64,000 nt of DNA from MWAR01 sp035388825. GTDB taxonomy: Bacteria; Muiribacteriota; Ozemobacteria; Ozemobacterales; Ozemobacteraceae. The notes under the pieces were generated by a model. The model had not been told where the DNA came from and did no database searches. It worked only from the letters and a program-made list of their open reading frames with translations. This document shows positions 32,197 to 40,526 of this stretch, one piece after another (within the stretch, counting starts at the first letter, position 1; each line of letters opens with the position of its first letter). Made by a program: the position numbers and the translations under genes. The DNA lies in contig DAOOQQ010000003.1 of assembly GCA_035388825.1 (NCBI GenBank), positions 62,001 to 126,000 on the forward strand, written 5' to 3'.

Positions 32197-34005
32197 ATGG
32201 ACGAAACGAAGCGCAATCCGTCTCCCACGCCCGGTCAGGTGGTGTTCACGAACAAGGCGCGGTGCCGCGACTGCTACCGGTGCCTGCGGGTCTGCCCCGT
32301 CAAGGCGATCCGGATGGAAAACGGCCAGGCGTCGGTCGTCGCCGAGCGGTGCATCGCCTGCGGCACCTGCATCCGCGAATGCCCTCAGCACGCGAAAACC
32401 TACCGGTCCGATCTGGAACGGGCGGTCCGGCTCGTGCGCGAGTCGAAGAATGTCGCGGTCAGCCTCGCCCCCTCGTTCGTCGCCCTGTATGCCCCCTGGG
32501 AGCAGAAGCGCATCCCGTCGGCGCTGCGGGCGCTGGGTTTCACCCACGTTTCGGAAACCTCGATCGGGGCGTATCCGACGGCCCAGGCCACCGCCGCCAT
32601 CGCCGCCCGCGAGCCCGACCGACCGCATCTCTGCACGGCCTGTCCCGCCTTCGTCACCTATATCGAAAAGTACAGACCTGAGCTGGTCGCCGCTCTCACC
32701 CCGATCAGCTCCCCCATGATCGCGCATGCGCGGCTTCTCCGGAAGAAGTTGGGCGCTACGGCGAAGGTCGTGTTCATCGGCCCGTGCGTCGCGAAGAAAG
32801 CCGAGGCGGACCGGCCCGAACTGGCCGGCCTGATCGACTGCGTGCTCACCTTCGAGGAGCTCCAGGAGTGGTTCGACCGGGAAGGAATCAAGCTCGACCG
32901 GCTCGAGGAGAGCCGCTTCGACGAGGAGCCGGCCGGCGACGCCAGGTTCTTCCCGCTGCCCGGCGGCCTCACCCGGACCGCAGCCCTCGGAGCCGACGCC
33001 CTCGTCGCGGATATCGTGGCCGTCAGCGGCTTCGAGGACGTGAGGCGGCTGCTCGACGGCATCACGAAAACGTCCGGACCCCGGCTCGTCGAGCCGCTGT
33101 TCTGCAACCAGGGCTGCGTCAACGGTCCCGCCATGCCGGCGACCCGGCCGCTGCTCTCGCGTCGTGACGGGGTGCTGAGCTACGCGACGGCGGCTCCCGG
33201 AACGCTTCCGGGTGCCCGCGAAGCCGATTCCGACACGTCCGCCCGGTTCACGTCTGATAATAAAGATGAAGATATTGAAATAACCGAGGAGAAGATCCGC
33301 AAGGTGCTCGAGGCGACGGGCAAGGCAGCCCCCGAGGATCAGCTCAACTGCGGCGCCTGCGGGTACCCGTCATGCCGCGACAAGGCGATCGCCGTCATCC
33401 GCGGCATGGCCGAGGCCGAGATGTGCATCCCCTGGATGCGGCGGCTGGCGGAACAGCGCACCGACCGCATCATCGAGACCAGCCCGAACGGGATTGTCAT
33501 CTGTGACGAGCAGCTGCGCATCATCAGCATGAACCCGACGTTCCGCCGGTTCTTCACCTGCTCGGAAGCGGCGCTCGGCAAGCACATCTCGTATCTGATC
33601 GACCCCGAGCCGTTCGAGAAAGTGCTGACCGGCGCCGAGCCGCTCGTCGAGATGACGGTGCGGCATGACCGCTACAACCTCGTCACCCACGAGATCGTCT
33701 ACCCGCTGCGCGACGAGAAGCAACTGGTCGGCATCTTCGTGAACATCACGATCGCCCAGAAGAGCCGCGAACAGCTCGAGGATCTCCGGCTTCAGACGGT
33801 CTCACAGGCCCGCGAGCTGCTCACGCACCAGGTCGCGATGGCCCAGCAGATGGCCAAGCTGCTCGGCGAGAGCAGCGCACGCGGCGAGCAGCTGGTCGAG
33901 AACCTGCTCAAGCTCGTCACCGACGCCCCCGCCCCGAAGGATGTCGACGAAAACGGCCTGCCCCGCCGCCGCACCACCCCATGGGATATCTTCACGTCGA
34001 AGTAG
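32197..34005 (+). CDS. hydS: Sensory-type [FeFe]-hydrogenase with PAS domain (HydS-like)
   Basis: 602 residues. Two [4Fe-4S] motifs (C23, C26, C29, C33; C52, C55, C58, C62) precede an H-cluster domain (about 75-350) with L1 CTACPAF, L2 IGPCVAKK and L3 FCNQGCVNGP. The L1 cysteine used for proton transfer in catalytic enzymes is Ala, as in group C sensory hydrogenases. Next come a CGACGYPSC [4Fe-4S] domain (about 385-420), a PAS domain (about 425-525) and a C-terminal coiled coil. It probably senses H2 or redox state rather than turning over at speed. An ATG at 32188 is possible, but the promoter position favours 32197. It overlaps the next gene by 25 bp. Confidence 0.9.
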   Translation: MDETKRNPSPTPGQVVFTNKARCRDCYRCLRVCPVKAIRMENGQASVVAERCIACGTCIRECPQHAKTYRSDLERAVRLVRESKNVAVSLAPSFVALYAPWEQKRIPSALRALGFTHVSETSIGAYPTAQATAAIAAREPDRPHLCTACPAFVTYIEKYRPELVAALTPISSPMIAHARLLRKKLGATAKVVFIGPCVAKKAEADRPELAGLIDCVLTFEELQEWFDREGIKLDRLEESRFDEEPAGDARFFPLPGGLTRTAALGADALVADIVAVSGFEDVRRLLDGITKTSGPRLVEPLFCNQGCVNGPAMPATRPLLSRRDGVLSYATAAPGTLPGAREADSDTSARFTSDNKDEDIEITEEKIRKVLEATGKAAPEDQLNCGACGYPSCRDKAIAVIRGMAEAEMCIPWMRRLAEQRTDRIIETSPNGIVICDEQLRIISMNPTFRRFFTCSEAALGKHISYLIDPEPFEKVLTGAEPLVEMTVRHDRYNLVTHEIVYPLRDEKQLVGIFVNITIAQKSREQLEDLRLQTVSQARELLTHQVAMAQQMAKLLGESSARGEQLVENLLKLVTDAPAPKDVDENGLPRRRTTPWDIFTSK

Positions 34006-35129
34006 ACGCCGCCAGCTCGGCGAAGAAGAACGCCGCGGCCTGCGGAGATGTCTGGACCGTCGAACGGACCCCCGAGGCCACGACGATCCTGCTTTCCGAC
34101 GGCCTCGGCTCGGGGGTGAAAGCCTCGGTCGCAGCCCAGATGGCCGTCTCCCGGATGATCGAGCTGCTCCATCGCGGATTTTCCGTGCGGCAGGCCTTCT
34201 CCCGGGTCGTCCACACGATGCATGAGGCCCGGGGCACCGATCTGCCCTACGCCGTCCTCAGCGTCATCCGGCTGCTCAACACGGGCGAGGCGACGGTCCT
34301 GGTCTACGAGATGCCCACCCCGCTTTACGTGTCACGCAACACCGTGCTCCCGGTCCAGATGCGCACGATCACGCTCGAAACCGAGCTCGTCGGCGAGGCA
34401 AGCCTGTTCCTCGAACCCGGCGAAGGGATCCTGCTGATGAGCGACGGCATCACCCAGGCCGGCCTGGGAAAACGACTCAAACTGGGCTGGACGACCGAAG
34501 GCGTCCGGCGATTCCTCGACGACTGCCGCTCCGACGGTCTTCCGATGGACGACCTCGCCCGCCTCGTCCACGACCAGGCCCGCATCTACTGGGAAGGCCC
34601 GTATGGCGATGACTGCACGACGGTTTGCGCGCGGGTTCGGTCTGGTATCGTTCTCAATATATTCACCGGCCCGCCCTGCGTGAAGAATCTCGACGGGGAG
34701 ATCGCCGGTCGGTTCATGCAGATGCCCGGACGACATATCGTCTGCGGCGCCACGACGGCCCAGATCGTCGCCCGGAGGCTCGGACGGCCACTCGAGATGG
34801 AGCAGAACCAGCAGAGCCTGATCGCCCCGCCCGCCTACCGCATTGAGGGCGTCGATCTCGTCACCGAAGGCGCCGTCACGCTGAACCAGGTATTCAACAT
34901 TCTCGATGCCGACCCGTCGGAGTATGAGCCGGACACCGGGGTCACCCAACTGTGTCAGGCCCTGCGCGAGGCCGACCGCATCAATATCCTGGTCGGCCGT
35001 GCCGCCAACGACGGCCACGCCGATATCGCGTTCCGCCAGCGCGGCATCATGCCCCGCACCGCCATCGTGCCCCTGCTCATCGACCGCCTCAGGGCCGCCG
35101 GGAAACTCGTCGTTCCCGAGTGGGTCTGA
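33981..35129 (+). CDS. PP2C/SpoIIE phosphatase partnered with HydS
   Basis: 382 residues. The first ~210 form a SpoIIE-type phosphatase: LLSDGLGSGVKASVAAQM, LLMSDGITQAG and YGDDCTTVCARV hold the metal Asp residues. Residues about 215-382 form a second domain found in such hydrogenase-linked phosphatases (VLNIFTGPPCVKNLDG, HIVCGATTAQIVARRLGRPLE), whose role is unknown. The gene starts inside hydS (25-bp overlap), so the two are translated together. Group C hydrogenases are known to be encoded beside such phosphatases; the pair should convert an H2/redox signal into serine dephosphorylation of a STAS-type target. Confidence 0.88.
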   Translation: MGYLHVEVDAASSAKKNAAACGDVWTVERTPEATTILLSDGLGSGVKASVAAQMAVSRMIELLHRGFSVRQAFSRVVHTMHEARGTDLPYAVLSVIRLLNTGEATVLVYEMPTPLYVSRNTVLPVQMRTITLETELVGEASLFLEPGEGILLMSDGITQAGLGKRLKLGWTTEGVRRFLDDCRSDGLPMDDLARLVHDQARIYWEGPYGDDCTTVCARVRSGIVLNIFTGPPCVKNLDGEIAGRFMQMPGRHIVCGATTAQIVARRLGRPLEMEQNQQSLIAPPAYRIEGVDLVTEGAVTLNQVFNILDADPSEYEPDTGVTQLCQALREADRINILVGRAANDGHADIAFRQRGIMPRTAIVPLLIDRLRAAGKLVVPEWV

Positions 35130-35155
35130 CCGCCCGACAAGGCCACGCCGGCCTC

Positions 35156-37621
35156 TCAGTCGGAAAACCGGCTCCAGAACGCCGACAGCGACCGCTCCAG
35201 CGCCTCCGCCGACCGGACGGGTTCGGCATGCGACCACTCGGCCGGAAACAGGCTCCGATACCCTTGTCGCAAAAACCGCTCATCGACCAGCAGGACGACA
35301 CCCCGGTCCCGCTCCGTCCGGATGACACGGCCGGCAGCCTGCATGACGCGGTTCATGCCCGGGTAGCGATAGGCGAACTCGAAGCCGGTCCCCGCTTTCC
35401 GCTCGAAGAAACCGCGGATCAGGTCGCGCTCGAGGCAGATCTGGGGCAGCCCGACCCCGACGATGATCGAGCCGATCAGCCGCTCCCCCCGCAGATCGAT
35501 ACCTTCCCCGAAGATGCCACCCATGACCGCGAATCCGACGAGCGTCCCGGGAGCATCGGCGGAAAACGCCTTCAGAAATGCATCGCGCGCCTCTTCGGTC
35601 ATCCCGGAAGCCTGTTCAATGATGCGAATTTCCGGGTATGCCGCGATGAACACCTCACGGACGGCGGTCATATATTTATATGATGGAAAATATACCATGT
35701 AATTTCCCTGCCGACATGAAACCGTCACCCGGATGACATCGGCGAGAGCCTCGAGGCTTTGTTCCCGCACCCGGAACTCGGTCCGGATCTGGGGCAGGAC
35801 CATCAATCCGAGATGGGCGGCATCGAACGGGGAGGAAAGGCGCAGAGTCCGGTCCGGCGCGGCTCCATCCTTCCTGCCGCCGAGGATGTCGAAAAAATAC
35901 CCCATGGGGAGCAGGGTGGCCGAGAAAAAGACCGTGCTGCGGGCACGCTCCAGGGCCGCGGCGAGCAGATCCGACGGGTCGAGGCAGAACAGCTTGATCC
36001 GCACGTCCCGGCCTTCGGTTTCGGTATAGCAGACAAAATGTTCATCGAATGACTCGGCGACACGCACGAACGCCGTGGCCCGGAAAAACACTTCCAGGAG
36101 CGCCGCACGGGCTTCCGAGGAGTCTGACTCGACGGCGCCATCCGGGCATAACATCCTGCGGGTCGGGTCGGTGCGGGCAAGAACGGCCTCGGCGCTTTTC
36201 AGGAACCGACGCAGAGCCTGGATCAGGTCATCCGGGACCTCGGTGCCGACCAACGCCGAATGTCCTTCCGCCGACATTCCCTCCCGAATTGCCCGGGCGG
36301 ACCGGGTGAAATACGGCGTGATCTTCGCCAGCGCTCCTGAAACCGCTGGATATGCCGTTTTTGCGGTTTTCTTCAGATCGGCGAACCAGCTTTTGCGCAG
36401 GTCGGCCGAGAACATTTCGCGGGCGCGGTCGGGGAGGTTGTGAGCCTCGTCGACGAGGAACGCATATTCGTCCTGGGGCGGGTCGAAGAATCGGCGCAGA
36501 TAGACACGGGGGTCGAAGGCGTAGTTGAAGTCGCCGATGATGACATCCGACCAGAGGGAGAGGAACAGCGAGAACTCGAACGGACAGACCCGATGGCTCC
36601 GCGCGACCTCCTCCACCGCCGGCCGGTCGAACGTGTCACACGTGAAGATCGTTTCCAGGGCATCCTTCACCCGGTCGAAATATCCTCGGGCATATTCACA
36701 GGCTTCCGGGCGGCAGTCGGGGGTGTCGAGGAAGCAGATCTTCTCCTTCGCGGTCAGGGTCAGCACCTTGCATCGCAGGCCGTTTCCGGCCAGCTTTTTC
36801 ACCGTCTCCTCGGCGACATTCCGGCCGACGGTTTTGGCGGTGAGGTAGAAGATCTTCGCGACGAGGCCCCCGCCCAGAGCCTTGAGCGCCGGGAACAGCG
36901 TGGCGACCGTCTTTCCGATCCCCGTCGGGGCCTGGGCAAAGAGATTCACCCCGTCGGCGATCGCGCGGTACACGCCGACCGCGAACGCCCGCTGCCCGGC
37001 CCGGTATCCCGTGAACGGAAACGCGAGGGCCGTGATCGAGGCGTCACGAACCGACCGCCAGTCCTTCATCGTGCGCGCCCATGCGAGATACCGGGAAACC
37101 AGATCGTCGAAAAACACCTCCAGCTCGGCAATGCCGTATTCCTGCCGCAGTTCGAGCGTCTCGAGGGTGTCGAGCTGGAGGTAGGTCAACTGGACACCGA
37201 TCCGCGCCAGGTCGTTCTGTCGCGCGAAGATGCAGGCATACGCCCTGGCCTGGCCCCAGTGGAGCGGCTGGTTGGCGATCGTGATCTCGTCGAGGGGGGC
37301 CGTCGTGGTCTTGATCTCTTCGAGAAAAACCGGCTCGCTCCCCCGCCACACGCCGTCGATCCGGCCCTTGATCTCGAGTTCGACCTCGGGGGTGACGATC
37401 CGGAACGCCACGGCAATCTCCGCCTCGTAATCCGCCGGCCGGCTTTTCTGGATCCGCTGGTGGCCGCGCGTCCCCGCCACCGCCCGCCCCGCCCCGACGA
37501 ACGAACCGCCGCCCAGATCCCCTGCCTGCAGGACGAACTCGACCAGATCCCGCACCGCCACCTTCACGAGCTCCGCCCCACCCTCTCCGGTGGTGGGCGC
37601 ATGCAGGCCGGCAATCGTCAT
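35156..37621 (-). CDS. PD-(D/E)xK nuclease fused to a DinG/XPD-type Fe-S helicase
   Basis: 821 residues from ATG 37621 (GGAG 9 bp upstream; a TTG at 37639 is also open). An N-terminal nuclease-like domain (about 60-180) shows the PD-(D/E)xK core (KGRIDGVW, FLEEIKTT). The helicase part has Walker A APTGIGKT, iron-sulphur cysteines (CFLDTPDCRPEACEYA and HRVCPF), the DEAH box LVDEAHNLPDR and late motifs EGIDLRGERL and QAAGRVIRTERDRG. XPD/DinG helicases unwind 5'-3' and act on damaged forks, R-loops or G-quadruplexes. The nuclease fusion resembles the Cas4-like/helicase proteins of some bacteria. Part of the coding sequence at 36131-36170 resembles the 60-bp repeat element. Confidence 0.87.
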   Translation of the reverse strand: MTIAGLHAPTTGEGGAELVKVAVRDLVEFVLQAGDLGGGSFVGAGRAVAGTRGHQRIQKSRPADYEAEIAVAFRIVTPEVELEIKGRIDGVWRGSEPVFLEEIKTTTAPLDEITIANQPLHWGQARAYACIFARQNDLARIGVQLTYLQLDTLETLELRQEYGIAELEVFFDDLVSRYLAWARTMKDWRSVRDASITALAFPFTGYRAGQRAFAVGVYRAIADGVNLFAQAPTGIGKTVATLFPALKALGGGLVAKIFYLTAKTVGRNVAEETVKKLAGNGLRCKVLTLTAKEKICFLDTPDCRPEACEYARGYFDRVKDALETIFTCDTFDRPAVEEVARSHRVCPFEFSLFLSLWSDVIIGDFNYAFDPRVYLRRFFDPPQDEYAFLVDEAHNLPDRAREMFSADLRKSWFADLKKTAKTAYPAVSGALAKITPYFTRSARAIREGMSAEGHSALVGTEVPDDLIQALRRFLKSAEAVLARTDPTRRMLCPDGAVESDSSEARAALLEVFFRATAFVRVAESFDEHFVCYTETEGRDVRIKLFCLDPSDLLAAALERARSTVFFSATLLPMGYFFDILGGRKDGAAPDRTLRLSSPFDAAHLGLMVLPQIRTEFRVREQSLEALADVIRVTVSCRQGNYMVYFPSYKYMTAVREVFIAAYPEIRIIEQASGMTEEARDAFLKAFSADAPGTLVGFAVMGGIFGEGIDLRGERLIGSIIVGVGLPQICLERDLIRGFFERKAGTGFEFAYRYPGMNRVMQAAGRVIRTERDRGVVLLVDERFLRQGYRSLFPAEWSHAEPVRSAEALERSLSAFWSRFSD
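36131..36170. repeat. Shortened copy of the 60-bp element inside the helicase gene
   Basis: On the minus strand the piece reads GACCCGACCC, two differing bases, AGGATGT, a short joint and GCCCGGATGGCGC. It matches both ends of the tetR copies (46841-46960) but lacks the middle (GGGAAGTGGGCCGGCG). It is in frame in the helicase, coding RRMLCPDGA. Confidence 0.4.
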
Positions 37622-37688
37622 GAAACGTGTCTCCAACAATTTCGGAAATGCGGCATTTTAGCATGTTTCGAGGGCAATGCCGGGCATC

Positions 37689-37717
37689 TTGCAAACACAC
37701 CCGGCGTGCGGTACACT
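37689..37717 (+). promoter_or_regulatory. aspS promoter
   Basis: TTGCAA (37689-37694), a 17-bp spacer and TACACT (37712-37717), 53 bp before the aspS ATG. Confidence 0.6.
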
Positions 37718-37770
37718 TCGGCCGCGTCAATTCTGCGTTCAATGCTGATCAACACGAGGTAGAGGCCAAC

Positions 37771-39558
37771 ATGCACACGTATCGTTCACACACCTGCGGC
37801 GAGCTTCGGGACACGCACATCGGGCAGCAGGTCCGGCTTTCGGGCTGGATCCAGCGAAAGCGCGACCTCGGCGGCATGCTGTTCGCCGATCTGCGCGACA
37901 ATTATGGCCTCACCCAGATCGTGGCCCAGCCGGGCACGCCGGTGCATGCCGAGCTGGATGCGGCCCGCGTCGAGTCGGTCATCACGGTCGACGGCACGGT
38001 CCGCACGCGCGGCGAGGGCAACATCAACACCCGCATGCCCACCGGCGCGATCGAGGTCGAGATCGCGAAGATCACGATGCAGGGTTCAGCCGAGGTGCTG
38101 CCGTTCCCGATCGTCGACGACACGACGGCCCCCGAGACGACCCGGCTTTCCTACCGGTTCCTCGATCTGCGCCGCAACAAGCTGCACCAGAACATCCTGC
38201 TGCGCTCGAAGGTCATCTCCAGCATCCGGCGCCGCATGACCGACCTCGGGTTCAACGAGTTCCAGACGCCGATCCTCACCAGCAGTTCGCCGGAAGGCGC
38301 CCGCGACTACCTCGTGCCCAGCCGGTTATATCCGGGCAAATTTTATGCCCTGCCACAGGCGCCGCAGCAGTTCAAGCAGCTGCTGATGGTCAGCGGCTTC
38401 GACCGCTACTTCCAGATCGCGCCCTGTTTCCGCGATGAGGACGCCCGCGCTGACCGCTCGCCCGGCGAGTTCTACCAGCTCGACGTCGAGATGTCGTTCG
38501 TGACGCAGGATGACGTGTTCGACGCCGTCGGTCAGGTCATCCACGGCGTGTTCACCGAGTTCTCGGACTGGAAATCCACCCCCCTGCCCTTCCCACGCAT
38601 CCCGTTTGCCGAGGCGATGAAAACCTACGGAAGCGACAAGCCCGACCTGCGGTTCGACCTGAAGATCCAGGACGTCTCCGATATCTTCGCGACGTCAGGC
38701 TTCAAGGCGTTCGAGTCGGTCGTGGCCGGGAACGGGGCCGTGCGCGCGATCTGCGTGCCGGGCGTTGCCGACAAGTCGCGCAAGTTTTTCGACGACCTCG
38801 AGACGCTCGCGAAGGAAGCCGGGGCCAAGGGCCTCGCCACGCTGCATTACACCGCCGGCGGCGAGATCAAGGGCACGTTGTCCAAGCCGCTCGCGGATGG
38901 CGTCAAGCAGGCACTGCGCGAGCGCATGGCCGTGGAAGCCGGCTCGTCGCTGCTGTTCGTCGCCGACCAGCCGACCGCCGCCTCGGTCGTGCTCGGCAAG
39001 ATCCGCGTGAAGCTCGCCGACCTGCTCGATCTGCGCCGCAAGAACTGCTACGAGTTCTGCTGGATCACCGACTTCCCGATGTTCGAGCGCGACCCCGAGA
39101 CCAACGAGATCATCTTCAGTCACAACCCCTTCTCGATGCCCCAGGGCGGCCTCGAGGCGCTGATGACGAAAGACCCGCTGACGATCAACGCGTATCAATA
39201 CGATATCGTATGTAATGGCGTCGAGCTGTCGAGCGGCGCGATCCGGAACCACCGGCCCGACATCATGTACAAGGCCTTCGAGATCGCCGGCTACACGAAG
39301 GAGCAGGTCGACGCCAAGTTCGGCGGCATGATCCGCGCCTTCACCTACGGCGCCCCGCCCCACGGCGGCATCGCGCCCGGCATCGACCGCATCGTCATGC
39401 TGCTCGCCAACGAGCCGAATATCCGCGAGGTCATCAGCTTCCCGATGAACCAGAACGCGCTGGACCTGCTGATGGGCGCCCCGTGCGAAGCCACCGAGAA
39501 GCAGCTCCGAGAGCTCCATCTCACGATCAACTATCCCGAGAAATCCGACAAGGCCTGA
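37771..39558 (+). CDS. aspS: Aspartyl-tRNA synthetase, bacterial type
   Basis: 595 residues, the normal bacterial length. The N-terminal OB-fold anticodon-binding domain (VRLSGWIQRKRDLGGMLFADLRD) is followed by the class II catalytic core: motif 2 FRDEDARADRSPGEFYQLD, the bacterial GAD insertion domain (about 285-420) and motif 3 GAPPHGGIAPGIDRIVMLL. SSPEGARDYLVPSR is the usual Asp-binding flipping-loop region. It charges tRNA-Asp in the cytoplasm; whether it also charges tRNA-Asn cannot be told here. GAGG lies before the ATG; promoter and terminator are its own. Confidence 0.97.
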   Translation: MHTYRSHTCGELRDTHIGQQVRLSGWIQRKRDLGGMLFADLRDNYGLTQIVAQPGTPVHAELDAARVESVITVDGTVRTRGEGNINTRMPTGAIEVEIAKITMQGSAEVLPFPIVDDTTAPETTRLSYRFLDLRRNKLHQNILLRSKVISSIRRRMTDLGFNEFQTPILTSSSPEGARDYLVPSRLYPGKFYALPQAPQQFKQLLMVSGFDRYFQIAPCFRDEDARADRSPGEFYQLDVEMSFVTQDDVFDAVGQVIHGVFTEFSDWKSTPLPFPRIPFAEAMKTYGSDKPDLRFDLKIQDVSDIFATSGFKAFESVVAGNGAVRAICVPGVADKSRKFFDDLETLAKEAGAKGLATLHYTAGGEIKGTLSKPLADGVKQALRERMAVEAGSSLLFVADQPTAASVVLGKIRVKLADLLDLRRKNCYEFCWITDFPMFERDPETNEIIFSHNPFSMPQGGLEALMTKDPLTINAYQYDIVCNGVELSSGAIRNHRPDIMYKAFEIAGYTKEQVDAKFGGMIRAFTYGAPPHGGIAPGIDRIVMLLANEPNIREVISFPMNQNALDLLMGAPCEATEKQLRELHLTINYPEKSDKA

Positions 39559-39583
39559 CGGCAAAAGCGTCTTCGAACCTCCG

Positions 39584-39616
39584 AAAACCGGAATCCTTCA
39601 GGATTCCGGTTTTTCA
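39584..39616 (+). terminator. Rho-independent terminator of aspS
   Basis: AAAACCGGAATCC (39584-39596) and GGATTCCGGTTTT (39601-39613) form a perfect 13-bp stem with loop TTCA. Confidence 0.9.
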
Positions 39617-39636
39617 CGTACCGCCGTCTTCGCATC

Positions 39637-39650
39637 GGGCATGGTATACT
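39637..39650 (+). promoter_or_regulatory. Extended -10 promoter
   Basis: GGGCATGGTATACTGG contains the extended -10 TGGTATACT (39642-39650), 37 bp before the exported-protein start. No -35 is visible. The same context recurs at 47587-47602. Confidence 0.5.
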
Positions 39651-39687
39651 GGGTTCACAGACATGATCTGACAGGAGGAGAACCTTC

Positions 39688-40314
39688 ATGACCAACCGCT
39701 GGTGGAAATCCGTACAGATCGCCGTTCTTGGCGCCATGATCCTGCTTCCGCAGGCGACATTGTCGGCAAAGCCGGGCCACGGCAAGCACAAAAAGGCCGA
39801 GAAGCAGGCGAAGCACGAGATGAAGCAGGAACAAAAGGCCGCCTACGAGTTCGACCGGTACAAAAACATGAATGTGTATTACAACCGGACGACCGCGACC
39901 TATTACTGGGTCGATTCCGGTATGTGGCACTCGGGCCGATCGCTTCCGGGTCATCTGACGGTCGGCGGCGAGTGCGAGCGCATCCGGATCGGCGCCCCGA
40001 CGCCGTATGAGTATCATCGGGTCAACTACGAGCGGCTGCCCTACACCTACGGTAAGAAGAATTTCGGAAAGCGCCGCGGACCGCCGGATCATGCTCCCGC
40101 CTGGGGCCACCGCCGCAAATTCGGATATGTATATTATCCCGACCGGGACATCTATTACGATCCCTATCAAAAACAGTATGCCTGGGTCGATGCCGGCAAG
40201 ATGAAGATCGGCTACGAGCTTCCCGACTGGATCAAAGTCGATCCCTACGGCGGCGTCCACGTCGAGCTCGAACGGGCCGTCAAGCTCGAGGATTTCAAGA
40301 AGATCTTCCGCTGA
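39688..40314 (+). CDS. Exported protein with a duplicated Tyr/Trp-rich domain
   Basis: 208 residues with a signal peptide (about 1-26, ending ATLSA) and AGGAGGAG before the ATG. After a Lys/His-rich linker (KPGHGKHKKAEKQAKHEMK) there are two similar units: one near residue 58 (MNVYYNRTTATYYWVDSGMW followed by SLPGHLTVGG) and one near 145 (YVYYPDRDIYYDPYQKQYAW followed by VDAGKMKIGYELPDWIKVDP). Both carry YY...YxWVD(S/A)G and a following LP turn, so the protein is an internal duplication. It is probably a periplasmic or surface protein. No family is recognised. Confidence 0.8.
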   Translation: MTNRWWKSVQIAVLGAMILLPQATLSAKPGHGKHKKAEKQAKHEMKQEQKAAYEFDRYKNMNVYYNRTTATYYWVDSGMWHSGRSLPGHLTVGGECERIRIGAPTPYEYHRVNYERLPYTYGKKNFGKRRGPPDHAPAWGHRRKFGYVYYPDRDIYYDPYQKQYAWVDAGKMKIGYELPDWIKVDPYGGVHVELERAVKLEDFKKIFR

Positions 40315-40364
40315 TCCTCTCCCGCCAGGGAAACGGTCACCCAAGCCCCGGTAAAACGCTCCCT

Positions 40365-40386
40365 AGATGGCACAGATCGCGCAGAT
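40365..40386. repeat. Inverted ATCTGCG repeat
   Basis: On the minus strand ATCTGCGCG (40386-40378), ATCTGTGCC (40377-40369) and a final ATCT. This is the inverted relative of the triple repeat at 374-400 and again lies beside a CACAGAG palindrome. Confidence 0.5.
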
Positions 40387-40434
40387 GCCGGCTCAGAGCT
40401 CCTGTGTTCGGATGTCTGGCATGTGAAAAGCTCA

Positions 40435-40501
40435 ACGCACCACTGAGGCACAGAGGCACAGAGAAAAAGCTTCTCTGAACCTCTGTGCCTTTTTGGTGCG
40501 T
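40435..40501. repeat. Long CACAGAG palindrome, possible terminator
   Basis: Nested arms: ACGCACCA (40435-40442) with TGGTGCGT (40494-40501), and AGGCACAGAGG (40446-40456) with CCTCTGTGCCT (40480-40490) followed by TTTT. It may end transcription of the exported-protein gene and of the convergent RND operon. The rest of the 212-bp gap shows no gene. Confidence 0.6.
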
Positions 40502-40526
40502 ATTTGTAACTGGTTCACCTGCGGGT

